64,000 nt of DNA from the NCBI RefSeq assembly GCF_018364065.1, contig NZ_JAGZMO010000002.1, positions 186,001 to 250,000 on the forward strand, in the 5' to 3' direction. Source of the stretch: Veillonella sp. Lineage in GTDB: Bacteria > Bacillota > Negativicutes > Veillonellales > Veillonellaceae. The position numbers were made by a program, and so were the translations under genes. Of this stretch, positions 1 to 8,428 are shown piece after piece (position 1 is the first letter of the stretch; the number at the start of each line of letters is the position of its first letter). The notes under the pieces were generated by a model. It had not been told where the DNA came from and searched no databases. It was given only the letters and a program-made list of their open reading frames with translations.

Positions 1-11
1 TGCGTATTTCA

Positions 12-968
12 TTATTGTTCTGCCTCCTCTGCTGCTTTAATAATGGTGCGAACATCCTCGATGCCGTCTACAGGTTTGTGAGGCACAAGAAGATCCATAG
101 GATTAATCTTACCATGAGCCCATAAACGCATTGCATAGAGACCCTGTTTTGCAGAATCCACTAAGCCGTCTGTCTTCAAGCTCATAGTTACTTCGTTCAA
201 GCGGCCTGTTTTTTCCAAGTCCTGCTTGAAAGCAATCGCGTGGCGAGTACCTTTGTTAACAAGGCCTGCACGAGTTGCTGCAGCACGAAGTTCAGAAATA
301 TCTTTTGCAGGTTTTAAGTGTTTTGGACAACGGGAGATACAGTTCATACAATGAACGCATTTCCACAAGCCGTTTTCAAATGCAGGATTGATGTGAGCGC
401 GAGGAGCCACGTCACGGGAGTCCTGTACAAAGCGGTTCGCTTTTGTATATACATATGGGTCGAGGAAGTCTTCCCGTTTAGCAGACAATTTATTACATTC
501 AGACGCACAGCAACCGCAAAGGATACATTCTGTGTTCATAACGAATTTTTTGAAATCTGCAGGAGTCTGGCGAGCACCGTTGTCGCGATTGAATTCAGGT
601 TTCATGAAAATCCAAGGTGCCACAGTTTTGAGGCGATTAACTTTAGATTCCCAATCCACAGCCAAGTCGCGAATTACGTCGAAGTTGCCGATAGGTGCAA
701 TTTCGATAGTGTCGCTGCCGAAACGTTCAGTGATTTCATCGATTTTGCTTTCGCAGCCGAGCATAGCCTGACCGTTAACTTTAATGGAGCAGGCACCACA
801 AACCGCACTACGGCAAGCAGCGATGAAAGTCAAAGTTGGATCGATTGTATCTTTAATTTTCTGAAGGCCCCAAAGAATTGTACGGTCCGGTTCGTAATCA
901 AAGGAATAGGTCTGTACATAGGCGCGGCCTTCATTGAAGCGATGAATTTTATAGGTAATCTGTCTCAT
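12..968 (-). CDS. frdB: Fumarate reductase / succinate dehydrogenase iron-sulfur subunit
   Basis: 318 aa. It carries the electron-transfer subunit that links the flavoprotein to the quinone pool at the membrane. An N-terminal 2Fe-2S ferredoxin domain has the CRSAVCGAC signature and a later Cys. Two further cysteine clusters (CILCGCCASEC and CVHCMNCISRCP) match the 4Fe-4S and 3Fe-4S ligands. Usual FrdB/SdhB proteins are about 240 residues. This one has some 80-90 extra C-terminal residues including a KTGRLNE motif, which I associate with the type that pairs with a CCG-domain subunit (SdhE/MfrE class) rather than a haem b anchor. It begins 1 bp after the flavoprotein gene, so the two are co-transcribed. 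The third subunit is not upstream and would have to lie beyond the left edge. The family call is firm; the subclass is inferred. Confidence 0.93.
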   Translation of the reverse strand: MRQITYKIHRFNEGRAYVQTYSFDYEPDRTILWGLQKIKDTIDPTLTFIAACRSAVCGACSIKVNGQAMLGCESKIDEITERFGSDTIEIAPIGNFDVIRDLAVDWESKVNRLKTVAPWIFMKPEFNRDNGARQTPADFKKFVMNTECILCGCCASECNKLSAKREDFLDPYVYTKANRFVQDSRDVAPRAHINPAFENGLWKCVHCMNCISRCPKHLKPAKDISELRAAATRAGLVNKGTRHAIAFKQDLEKTGRLNEVTMSLKTDGLVDSAKQGLYAMRLWAHGKINPMDLLVPHKPVDGIEDVRTIIKAAEEAEQ

Positions 969-969
969 C

Positions 970-2688
970 TTAGTACGTCCTTTCTTTTGGTTCGTAGCGG
1001 GTAATCACAACTTTGCTCTGACCCACTTCATACTCGCCGTCCTCTTTCAACGTTACAAGTGTATGATTCAAGAAGTTTGCATCATCACGTTTTGTATAGT
1101 CTTCACGAAGATGACTGCCACGGCTTTCCTTACGACGAATAGCGCCTAATGCTACCGCTTTGGCAACGGTTAACAAGCTGCCTACTTCAAGGTAATTTAC
1201 GAAAGCCATATTGAACGTACGGTTGGAGTCACCGACATAGCACGTTTTGTATTCTTCAATTAAGCGGTTCAATGTTTCCAATGCCACTTCCATTTTCTTT
1301 TCTTCGCGGAAAATACCTACATTGTTCCACATGGAAAGAGCCATTTCATCGCGGATTTCAGCGATTGGACGACCGGATTTGCGGTTGGTAACTTCTGTGA
1401 AGCGAGCTTCCCAGTTAGCAGCTGCTTTTGCAAGAGCGTCCTTAGCGTCTTTCGCTTCATGGTTCTGTACGTAGTCAACTGCACCTTCACCGGCGATTTT
1501 ACCGAATACTACCGCGTCAGCCAAGGAGTTACCGCCAAGACGGTTAGCGCCGTGTACAGATACGCAGGCAGCTTCACCGGCTGCGAATAAACCTGGGATT
1601 ACAGTACCGCAAGTTTTATAGTCAGTTACATCAATACCGCCCATGGAGTAGTGACAAGTTGGACGAATTGGAATAGGTTGTTTCAATGGATCCGCATGTT
1701 CGAATGTGATTGCCAAGTCACGGATACCATGAAGTTTTTCAAGGATAACTTCTTTTGGTAAGTGACGAACGTCAGCTACTACATACGCATCAAGACCGGT
1801 ACCGAAACCGCGGCCTTCCGCAATTTCAGTTTCAATGGCTTTCGCTACAACGTCGCGAGGTGCCAATTCCATTTTGCTTGGTGCATAGTCTTTCATAAAG
1901 CGTTCGCCCTTGTTATTCAACAAGTAACCGCCTTCACCACGAACCGCTTCGGACATAAGAATACCGCTCTTGCCGAGGCCTGTTGGGTGGAACTGAACCA
2001 TTTCAGGGTCTTTCAATGCACAACCTGCACGGAAGCTGGCTGCCATGCCGTCACCTGTGGAAAGATAAGGGTTGGACGTACGAGTCCAATACATACGGCC
2101 TGCACCGCCTGTAGCGATAACTACTGCAGTAGCGGCGATTTGTTCTACGCGGCCTTCTTTCATGTTCCACGCAACAACACCGCCTACGGAGCCGTCATCA
2201 GCTTTAACGATGTCTAATAAGTACCAGTCTTGAAGGAAATGTACATTTTCTTTCAAGCATTGTTCGTAAAGAGTATGCAAAATTACATGGCCGGTTTTAT
2301 CCGCACTGTAGCATGTACGAGGATATGCCTGGCCGCCGAAGTTACGTTGCGCAATCTTGCCTTCTTCTGTACGAGAGAATGGCACGCCGAAGTAGTCCAA
2401 TTCACGAATACATTCAGGGCAACGGCTGATGAAGAATTCAACAGCATCCTGGTCTGCCAAGTAATCACTACCTTTGATGGTATCAAAGATATGATCTTCT
2501 ACAGTGTCTTCTTTGGCTACGTTTTTAAGTGCACCGTTAATCCCGCCTTGGGCCATAGCTGTCGCTGAACGACTTGGGAAAATCTTTGTAATAAGAGCGA
2601 CGCGTAAACCTTCTTGGTGTGCTGCGTACAGAGCTGCACGTTGGCCGGCTCCGCCACTGCCTATTACCAGAACATCAAATTGTTCCAT
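970..2688 (-). CDS. frdA: Fumarate reductase / succinate dehydrogenase flavoprotein subunit
   Basis: 572 aa, normal length for the catalytic flavoprotein that interconverts fumarate and succinate. It shows the N-terminal FAD dinucleotide fold (GSGGAGQRAAL), substrate-site motifs HPTGLGKSGILMSEAVRGEGG and HYSMGG, the catalytic Arg in LAPRDVV, and the GANRLGGNSL signature. In the SRSATAMAQGG segment the position that holds the FAD-linking His in E. coli FrdA (SHT) is Ala42, so the flavin may be bound non-covalently. There is no Tat signal, so the enzyme should face the cytoplasm. A good ribosome site (GGAGG) precedes the ATG. In anaerobes of this kind the enzyme is normally used for fumarate respiration; that is inference. 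Confidence 0.95.
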   Translation of the reverse strand: MEQFDVLVIGSGGAGQRAALYAAHQEGLRVALITKIFPSRSATAMAQGGINGALKNVAKEDTVEDHIFDTIKGSDYLADQDAVEFFISRCPECIRELDYFGVPFSRTEEGKIAQRNFGGQAYPRTCYSADKTGHVILHTLYEQCLKENVHFLQDWYLLDIVKADDGSVGGVVAWNMKEGRVEQIAATAVVIATGGAGRMYWTRTSNPYLSTGDGMAASFRAGCALKDPEMVQFHPTGLGKSGILMSEAVRGEGGYLLNNKGERFMKDYAPSKMELAPRDVVAKAIETEIAEGRGFGTGLDAYVVADVRHLPKEVILEKLHGIRDLAITFEHADPLKQPIPIRPTCHYSMGGIDVTDYKTCGTVIPGLFAAGEAACVSVHGANRLGGNSLADAVVFGKIAGEGAVDYVQNHEAKDAKDALAKAAANWEARFTEVTNRKSGRPIAEIRDEMALSMWNNVGIFREEKKMEVALETLNRLIEEYKTCYVGDSNRTFNMAFVNYLEVGSLLTVAKAVALGAIRRKESRGSHLREDYTKRDDANFLNHTLVTLKEDGEYEVGQSKVVITRYEPKERTY

Positions 2689-2774
2689 ACTTACCTCCTA
2701 AATTTGTACCTACTTCTATAGTCTTATTATTGATACGCATACCTACACGTACCAAGTCCATAGTTATTACCTAA

Positions 2775-2805
2775 ATTATAGCGTTTTTACAAGGTTTTTG
2801 TCCAA
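2775..2805 (-). promoter_or_regulatory. Probable frdA promoter
   Basis: On the minus strand TTGGAC (2800-2805) and TATAAT (2775-2780) are separated by 19 bp, slightly long for sigma-70. Transcription would start about 80 bp upstream of the frdA start codon. Confidence 0.45.
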
Positions 2806-3176
2806 AATATATTTTGCATAATAAGCACTCTTCTTCTTAATTGATAATCCTTCTCTTTTCGACTATTTAAGTTTTTAAGAGAAGGAAAAATGTACTTTAT
2901 AACAAAACTTAATTATTCGGCTTAACTATTTGTTTTATTCAAGATATGCAGTCTTGATTTCTTTCATTTTATCAAATTATTGATAATGAGAGTTTTCTCA
3001 TGAAGCAAAAAATAATTTTTAATGATTTTCCGAAAAAGTCTTTATTATATTCATTTTTTTCGTATTACTTTGCTTATTATGAATGAAAGTTACTTTGTTA
3101 TCAAATTTTTATACCCTTTAGTTATCATTTCACATACAGTTCATTCCTCTCAGTTATACTTTCTTCACAATTTTAG

Positions 3177-3185
3177 TGATATAAT
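3177..3185 (+). promoter_or_regulatory. Extended -10 promoter of the two-component operon
   Basis: TGATATAAT is a consensus extended -10 element about 95 bp upstream of the response regulator start codon. No clear -35 box lies at the right spacing, as is common for extended -10 promoters. Confidence 0.5.
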
Positions 3186-3281
3186 AAAAACACATATAAC
3201 GTTAATCAATATGCTTGTAATGCAAATACACCACTAAAGAGTACAACAATATAGTATATATTTTATTTTAAGGAGGAACAT

Positions 3282-3956
3282 ATGAAGGTTTTACTTGTAG
3301 AAGACGAAGAAATGCTAAATAACATTATTGCAAAACGTTTGCGTGTAGAGTCCATGACAGTGGACTGCTGCTACAACGGCGAACAGGTTTTGGACTATTT
3401 AAACACATCCAGCTATGACGTTGTAGTTATGGACGTAATGATGCCGAAGATGGACGGCTTTACCGTTGTAAAACATCTTCGCAATGAAGGCAACAAAACA
3501 CCTGTATTATTCTTAACTGCTAAAGACGCGCTTCAAGACAAATTGAAAGGCTTCAACCTTGGCGGCGACGACTACCTGGTTAAACCGTTCGAATTCGAAG
3601 AATTGGTAGCCCGCATTTACGCATTGTCCCGTCGCAGCAACAACCATGCGCACAATGACCTCGTTGTTGGTCCTTTGACAATTAACAGCCGAAGCCACAC
3701 AGCCACGTTGCAGGGTCATGAATTGACATTGACTGCCAAAGAGTTCGCATTGCTTTACTACTTGGCAAGTAATGCAAACATCGTACTTTCCAGACAACAA
3801 ATCTTAGACCATGTTTGGGAATATGACTACGAAAGTTACTCCAATCTAATCGATGTATACATCAAAGATTTGCGTAAGAAGCTTGACGTAGCCAATGAAT
3901 CAAAACTGATCCAGACCGTACGAGGCGTGGGCTATGTTTTCAAAGTCGAAGAATAA
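3282..3956 (+). CDS. OmpR/PhoB-family response regulator
   Basis: 224 aa. The receiver domain (about 1-118) has the acidic pair near residues 8-9, phospho-acceptor Asp51 in VVVMDVMMPKMDG, the conserved Thr in FLTAKD and Lys in LVKPFEFEEL. The C-terminal half is a winged-helix DNA-binding domain with the usual IQTVRGVGYVF ending. A strong AAGGAGG site sits just before the ATG. The next gene, the cognate kinase, overlaps its last 23 bp, so translation is coupled. The regulated genes are unknown; the PepSY protein downstream is the obvious candidate partner. Confidence 0.95.
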   Translation: MKVLLVEDEEMLNNIIAKRLRVESMTVDCCYNGEQVLDYLNTSSYDVVVMDVMMPKMDGFTVVKHLRNEGNKTPVLFLTAKDALQDKLKGFNLGGDDYLVKPFEFEELVARIYALSRRSNNHAHNDLVVGPLTINSRSHTATLQGHELTLTAKEFALLYYLASNANIVLSRQQILDHVWEYDYESYSNLIDVYIKDLRKKLDVANESKLIQTVRGVGYVFKVEE

Positions 3957-5385
3957 TTCATCCGCACCTGATGGTGGAAGGCTCAAGACGCCCTCCATTT
4001 TATTAAAAGCATTTTTCAGCAAAGACGAGAACGGCAATTACTCCAATCCGTTCAAACGTCTGCCTTTATCCATTAAAATTACCGGTTGGTACTCTGTATT
4101 TCTATTACTCATGCTCCTCTTGTTGAGCGTGTTCATATTGCAATTTACACAGCTTTGGGAAGATTCGGAGATGCGCAGTACGCTGCAATCCCGCGTCATC
4201 AACACAGCCGATAATTTATCTCGCTTTCGTCCGTTCCAGGACGGCGTGTTCTCCGTAATTTATACGGAAAACGGCGTGGCCGTAAAAGGGGCCATTCCGG
4301 ACGGGTTCCCGCCGGAAAGTATGCTGTCTCCTCATCACATTACGGAGATTACAGTACGTAACGCTACCTTCTATTATTACGATTCGCCGATTGGCGACCC
4401 GTCCTTCCATGGGTGGGTTCGTGGCGTATTGCCGGCCAGTTCCGTAAGCCGCACAACTAACGTGATGCTCATTTCTCTACTCTTAGGGGGCATGACCTTC
4501 CTCATTATCGGGGCCGTTGGCGGGTACTGGCTCATCAAACGCGGGCTTAGCCCGATTCGACAATTGACGCGCACCGCTTCCGATATCGGGGAGAAACGTG
4601 ACTTGTCACAACGTTTGAAGCCACCGATTGAAACGTATGATGAAATCTCCTCGTTGGCTCGTACGTTCAACAGTATGTTGGACAGTTTGGAAAATTCATC
4701 CATACGCGAAAAGCAGTTCAGTTCCGACGTATCTCATGAGCTGCGCACACCGATTGCCGTTATTCAGGCGGAAAGTGATTACGGCCGTTCCTACATCAGT
4801 TCCGTAGACGAGGCGAAAGAAAGCTTCGAGCACATTTTCCAGCAAAGCCGCTTTATGACTGCTATGGTCACTCAGCTGCTGGATATCGCTCGTTTGGACA
4901 ATATGGAAAGTATTAAAAAAGAATCATTGAACTTTTCCCAACTCGTGGAAGAAGTGGCCAAGAGTTACGTTCGCATCTGTCAGGAGCGAAATATCACTCT
5001 TACTACAGACATCCAATCGGATATCTCCCTGGTGGGCAATCTGCCGTTCTTAAAACGTGCCGTGGGCAACCTGGTGGACAATGCCATTAAATTCACGAAG
5101 GACACAATCAGTTTGTCCCTTACGCGGGATGAGGCTTCTATTAAAATATCGGTTACCGACAACGGTGCCGGTATCAGCCAAGACGATTTGGATAAAATTT
5201 GGAACCGCCTGTATCAAGTGGATCCGTCGCGAACCAAGAGTTCCGAACAAGGTCTTGGGTTGGGCCTCTACTTTGTACAGAATGTAATTAAATTACATGG
5301 CGGTAACGCCTATGCAATCAGTGAGCAAGGGAAATCTACAAGCTTTATTCTTGAATTTCCTTTAACCGATAATCAGTCGGACTGA
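3934..5385 (+). CDS. Membrane sensor histidine kinase (CpxA/CusS-like architecture)
   Basis: 483 aa. The order is: cytoplasmic N-terminus of about 50 residues, TM1 (about 54-71), an extracytoplasmic loop of about 105 residues, TM2 (about 177-200), HAMP (about 200-255), a HisKA domain with His268 in SSDVSHELRTP, and a HATPase domain with N box (GNLVDNAIKF), G1 (DNGAGI) and G2 (GLGLGLYFV). All catalytic motifs are intact. The start overlaps the response regulator gene. The stimulus cannot be read from the sequence. Confidence 0.94.
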   Translation: MFSKSKNNSSAPDGGRLKTPSILLKAFFSKDENGNYSNPFKRLPLSIKITGWYSVFLLLMLLLLSVFILQFTQLWEDSEMRSTLQSRVINTADNLSRFRPFQDGVFSVIYTENGVAVKGAIPDGFPPESMLSPHHITEITVRNATFYYYDSPIGDPSFHGWVRGVLPASSVSRTTNVMLISLLLGGMTFLIIGAVGGYWLIKRGLSPIRQLTRTASDIGEKRDLSQRLKPPIETYDEISSLARTFNSMLDSLENSSIREKQFSSDVSHELRTPIAVIQAESDYGRSYISSVDEAKESFEHIFQQSRFMTAMVTQLLDIARLDNMESIKKESLNFSQLVEEVAKSYVRICQERNITLTTDIQSDISLVGNLPFLKRAVGNLVDNAIKFTKDTISLSLTRDEASIKISVTDNGAGISQDDLDKIWNRLYQVDPSRTKSSEQGLGLGLYFVQNVIKLHGGNAYAISEQGKSTSFILEFPLTDNQSD

Positions 5386-5423
5386 CAGGTTCGACTCGCG
5401 CCTCAACAGAAAGGTAGGACCTA

Positions 5424-6221
5424 ATGTTTTTCCGTTTTAATCCCTTTAACGCGTCGTATAAAGAGAATATTGAGTTTCTAAAAAAGCGATTATATCGCTT
5501 ACTGTTGGCCGGGCTGATTATTATTTTGACATGTGCCGCCGCCTATAGCGTGTACGACTATTACACAACTCAGGAGCATCTGCGCGTTGTGGCCGCTCGC
5601 ACGGACATGGTGAAAGCACAGGCGAAAGCCAACAACTTAACGATTATCAGCGAAGATAAGATTAAGGAAATTGTGGCCTTAAATACGGGCGTTCCTTTGA
5701 AGGACCTCAAATTTAAGGAAATTGGACTTATTACATTCGATAACTTACCGGCTCCGCCTATGCCTATGTCATCGCACCCGGGTGATACTAATAATCCGGG
5801 CCAAGGGCCTAACGGACCGTTAAATCGTCAAATTCCTTCAGATAAAAACAGCGATTCATCACTGCCACCGATCCAGATGCCTCCGGAAATGAGGAATGAC
5901 ACTCGTCAAAATAGTGCCTCCAATGGTAGCGGTAAAAATATAGGTAGTGCTAATAACGAAAATGGTGCTACTAACCAAACCGGTAGCGAAGGTGGCGCTT
6001 CAGAGCCTTCTAACGATGGCAATTCATCGGGTGATGTGTCGCGTACGCCATTGCCGACCAATGGACGACCACCTATTCCGGAAAGCGATTTCAGCCGTAC
6101 ACCGCCACAAGAGTTGCGGAAGCATCCTCTGTATCATTTTTTTGCTAAAAGTGCAGGGCTTACTTACGAGTTAGTTATCGATGGTGTTAATAGACATATT
6201 ATAAAGTCTAATGTATATTGA
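5424..6221 (+). CDS. Membrane-anchored PepSY-like protein with a long low-complexity insert
   Basis: 265 aa, 38 bp after the kinase gene and probably in its operon. One N-terminal TM segment (about 24-45) anchors a short extracytoplasmic part. Residues 70-104 (IISEDKIKEIVALNTGVPLKD) match the first helix and strand of a PepSY domain, and residues 236-264 (LTYELVIDGVNRHIIKS) match its last strands. Between them lie about 125 residues rich in Pro, Ser, Asn and Gly with no predicted fold. PepSY proteins are often encoded next to two-component systems and peptidases and are thought to modulate extracytoplasmic activities. The domain call is by eye. Confidence 0.65.
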   Translation: MFFRFNPFNASYKENIEFLKKRLYRLLLAGLIIILTCAAAYSVYDYYTTQEHLRVVAARTDMVKAQAKANNLTIISEDKIKEIVALNTGVPLKDLKFKEIGLITFDNLPAPPMPMSSHPGDTNNPGQGPNGPLNRQIPSDKNSDSSLPPIQMPPEMRNDTRQNSASNGSGKNIGSANNENGATNQTGSEGGASEPSNDGNSSGDVSRTPLPTNGRPPIPESDFSRTPPQELRKHPLYHFFAKSAGLTYELVIDGVNRHIIKSNVY

Positions 6222-6341
6222 TTATATAGGGCATTTTATAAAGCCTTTTATTTACTATATTTATAGCGATTTTCCGTTGTAAAAAAATAGTTTAAATTAT
6301 TTTCTATTTTCATTTTCATTTCATCTTGATGCCGTATTATT

Positions 6342-6534
6342 GTACCATCAGATGAATGGTTATACCGAAACCCCATTCGGTATGCCTCTTATTATTGATT
6401 ACAGGGAACCATATCAATCCCCGAGCTCTCCCTGTTCGGCTGATATGGGTAGTCAATTTTTTCATTTGATTAACACTAACACTCCCCTTACAAGAAAGAC
6501 AGGAATCCATCCCCGGATTCCTGTTTTTCTTTTT
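6342..6534 (+). ncRNA. Candidate structured RNA ending in an intrinsic terminator
   Basis: No gene occupies this stretch, but it holds several inverted repeats: 6362-6369 with 6376-6383 (8 bp, loop 6); 6401-6407 with 6429-6435 (7 bp); 6409-6416 with 6441-6448 (8 bp). The last two interleave, so they either form an H-type pseudoknot or are alternatives. A strong terminator closes the region at 6499-6534. A TATTAT box lies at 6335-6340, though without a clear -35. It could be a small RNA or a leader whose downstream reading has been lost. It matches no riboswitch class I know. dapL has its own promoter further downstream. Confidence 0.4.
6499..6534 (+). terminator. Intrinsic terminator
   Basis: A 10-bp perfect stem (6499-6508 / 6515-6524) with a 6-nt loop is followed by a T-rich run. 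It ends the candidate RNA and any read-through from the PepSY operon. Confidence 0.8.
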
Positions 6535-6679
6535 ATACAAATAGTTAGAGCTTATATAGAGGCTTAACTTACAAATAAAAAGTTCTTCTTTAAATCAATT
6601 TATGTTTTTCTCAAAAGATTAGTTTTTATTGAATTTGTTAAAAGTTTAAGTTAATTCAAATTTTAATGAGGTTTTATAT

Positions 6680-6691
6680 ATTCTATAGAAT
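6680..6691. promoter_or_regulatory. Palindrome ATTCTATAGAAT, distal copy
   Basis: A perfect 12-bp palindrome, identical to the copy inside the dapL promoter and 74 bp upstream of it. It probably binds a dimeric regulator of unknown identity. Confidence 0.5.
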
Positions 6692-6749
6692 TATGCATCA
6701 AACTAATACGACGTATGTAAAAGTAATATCCTTAATTCGTCCCTTTTGT

Positions 6750-6779
6750 TTGCATTCTATAGAATCCGTGTAGTACAAT
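6750..6779 (+). promoter_or_regulatory. dapL promoter with palindromic operator in the spacer
   Basis: TTGCAT (6750-6755) and TACAAT (6774-6779) are 18 bp apart. The second copy of the palindrome ATTCTATAGAAT (6754-6765) overlaps the -35 end and spacer, so a bound protein would block RNA polymerase. Confidence 0.55.
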
Positions 6780-6814
6780 GAGTTAAATTGATTATTAAAA
6801 AGGAGGTCTTTGCC

Positions 6815-8044
6815 ATGGCCACGATTAACGAAAACTACTCTAACTTGCAAAATTCCTATTTATTCGCCAACATCGCCCGTAAAGTTGCGGACTATCAAGC
6901 GGAACATCCGGAGGCCGATATTATCCGCCTCGGCATCGGCGACGTAACATTGCCGCTGGCACCGGCTGTTATCGAAGCAATGCACAAAGCAGTTGACGAA
7001 ATGGGACAACTTGAGACATTCCGCGGCTACGGTCCGGAACAAGGGTATGATTTCTTGCGTAAAGCTGTGGTAGAGCACGACTATAAAGCACGGGGCATCG
7101 ATTTGGCCTTAGATGAAGTCTTCATCTCCGACGGCGCCAAATCCGACTGCGGTAACATTCAGGAACTATTCGGCACCGATAACGTAATTGCCATTACAGA
7201 TCCTGTGTATCCCGTGTATTTGGACAGTAATGTTATGGCCGGCCGTTCCGGCAAATCGGTGGATGGTGTTTTCGAAAATGTAGTCTACTTGCCTACTCAT
7301 GCGGAAAACAACTTCTCCCCTGACTTCCCTACACAGCCTGTCGATATGGTCTATATTTGTTGTCCAAACAATCCGACCGGTACCGTGATCAGCCGCGCCC
7401 GCCTAAAAGAATGGGTTGACTGGTGCCGCGATAATGATGCGATTCTACTCTTTGACTCGGCGTACGAAGCCTTCATCAGCAGCGAAGACACGGTTCATTC
7501 TATTTTCGAAATTGAAGGGGCACGCCAGGTAGCCATCGAGTTCCGTTCCTTCTCGAAAACCGCCGGCTTTACCGGCACTCGTTGTGCCTATACGGTTATT
7601 CCGAAGGATTTAACATTGAAAAATGCGGCCGGCGAAGATGTGTCCATCAATGCCATGTGGAACCGCCGTCAGTGCACTAAATTCAACGGTGTTCCTTACA
7701 TTATTCAGCGTGCGGCAGAAGCCGTCTACACGCCGGAAGGGCAGAAGCAGATTAAAGAATCCATTGCCTATTACAAAGAAAACGCCCGCCTCATTCGCGA
7801 AGGCTTAAGCTCAATCGGTCTGACTGTATTCGGCGGCGTTGATGCACCTTATATTTGGCTTAAAGTACCGGCCGGTATGACCAGTTGGGAATTCTTCGAC
7901 TTACTGCTCAAAAAGGTAAACATCGTAAGTACACCGGGCTCCGGCTTCGGCCCTTGCGGCGAAGGTTACTTGCGACTCACCTCCTTCGGCAGCCGCGAAA
8001 ATACACTGCGCGCTATCGAACGCATTAAGTCTTTGAAATTCTAA
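6815..8044 (+). CDS. dapL: LL-diaminopimelate aminotransferase
   Basis: 409 aa from the ATG at 6815, chosen because AGGAGG sits 8 bp upstream; an upstream TTG in frame has no ribosome site. It is a fold-type I PLP aminotransferase that converts tetrahydrodipicolinate to LL-diaminopimelate in one step, for lysine and peptidoglycan. It shows the family opening ([23 protein letters not shown]), the CPNNPTG motif, the PLP-binding Lys in [14 protein letters not shown], and the C-terminal [14 protein letters not shown]. It stands alone, with its own promoter and operator. Confidence 0.93.
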   Translation: MATINENYSNLQNSYLFANIARKVADYQAEHPEADIIRLGIGDVTLPLAPAVIEAMHKAVDEMGQLETFRGYGPEQGYDFLRKAVVEHDYKARGIDLALDEVFISDGAKSDCGNIQELFGTDNVIAITDPVYPVYLDSNVMAGRSGKSVDGVFENVVYLPTHAENNFSPDFPTQPVDMVYICCPNNPTGTVISRARLKEWVDWCRDNDAILLFDSAYEAFISSEDTVHSIFEIEGARQVAIEFRSFSKTAGFTGTRCAYTVIPKDLTLKNAAGEDVSINAMWNRRQCTKFNGVPYIIQRAAEAVYTPEGQKQIKESIAYYKENARLIREGLSSIGLTVFGGVDAPYIWLKVPAGMTSWEFFDLLLKKVNIVSTPGSGFGPCGEGYLRLTSFGSRENTLRAIERIKSLKF

Positions 8045-8111
8045 TAATTTAAAAATTCTAGTCATTTAAAAATTCCAGTTATTTAAAAATTACAGCTATT
8101 TAAAATTTTAG
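8045..8111. repeat. Four tandem 17-bp AT-rich repeats after dapL
   Basis: Units at 8045-8061, 8062-8078, 8079-8095 and 8096-8111 share the core ATTTAAAAATTC(C/T)AG. They begin directly after the dapL stop codon. The rest of the gap to 8428 holds a terminator, the queD promoter, and a weak inverted repeat (8238-8244 / 8269-8275). I looked for a preQ1 riboswitch there and could not recognise one. Confidence 0.75.
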
Positions 8112-8190
8112 AATTTCAGTTTTCTTTTTCAAGTCTGTGTTTTGTACATATAACACTTAAATTTCATAACTCCTGTAAAATCCTTACACT

Positions 8191-8228
8191 AAAAAGAGCT
8201 TGAAGATTAATTCTTCAAGCTCTTTTTT
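8191..8228. terminator. Bidirectional intrinsic terminator after dapL
   Basis: A perfect 15-bp stem (8192-8206 / 8212-8226) with a 5-nt loop, A-rich on one side and T-rich on the other. Confidence 0.85.
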
Positions 8229-8341
8229 ATCTGTAAGAAGTAGATTTTACCCCTGGAGGACACGTTTTTCTACTTGCAGAATATACCTACTTATTTCACA
8301 TAAAAAACCGCCATAAAATTATTTTATTTACCTGGAAAGCC

Positions 8342-8371
8342 TTGTTATGTACGGGCTTATCATGATATGAT
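8342..8371 (+). promoter_or_regulatory. Probable queD-queE promoter
   Basis: TTGTTA (8342-8347), an 18-bp spacer, then TATGAT (8366-8371) with the extended TGA triplet just before it. Confidence 0.45.
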
Positions 8372-8428
8372 TTTAGTATTGTTCTAAATAAATCGATATA
8401 TAAATACTGGGAATTAAACGAGGTAAGT

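Larger units (their letters stand above)
2689..3281. other. Divergent intergenic region frdA / response regulator
   Basis: 593 bp of AT-rich DNA between divergent genes. It holds the frdA promoter on the minus strand and an extended -10 promoter for the two-component operon on the plus strand. The open frames here have no convincing start site or family resemblance, and I see no other structure. Confidence 0.6.

Noticed and set aside
318..1004. Long plus-strand open frame opposite frdB
   Set aside because: Mirror frame of a clearly conserved gene; no ribosome site and no family resemblance.
3022..3237. 71-codon open frame before the response regulator
   Set aside because: AT-rich, no ribosome site, overlaps the promoter.
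8231..8428. Possible preQ1 riboswitch upstream of queD
   Set aside because: There are hairpins and an A-run, but I cannot fit the class I, II or III consensus.
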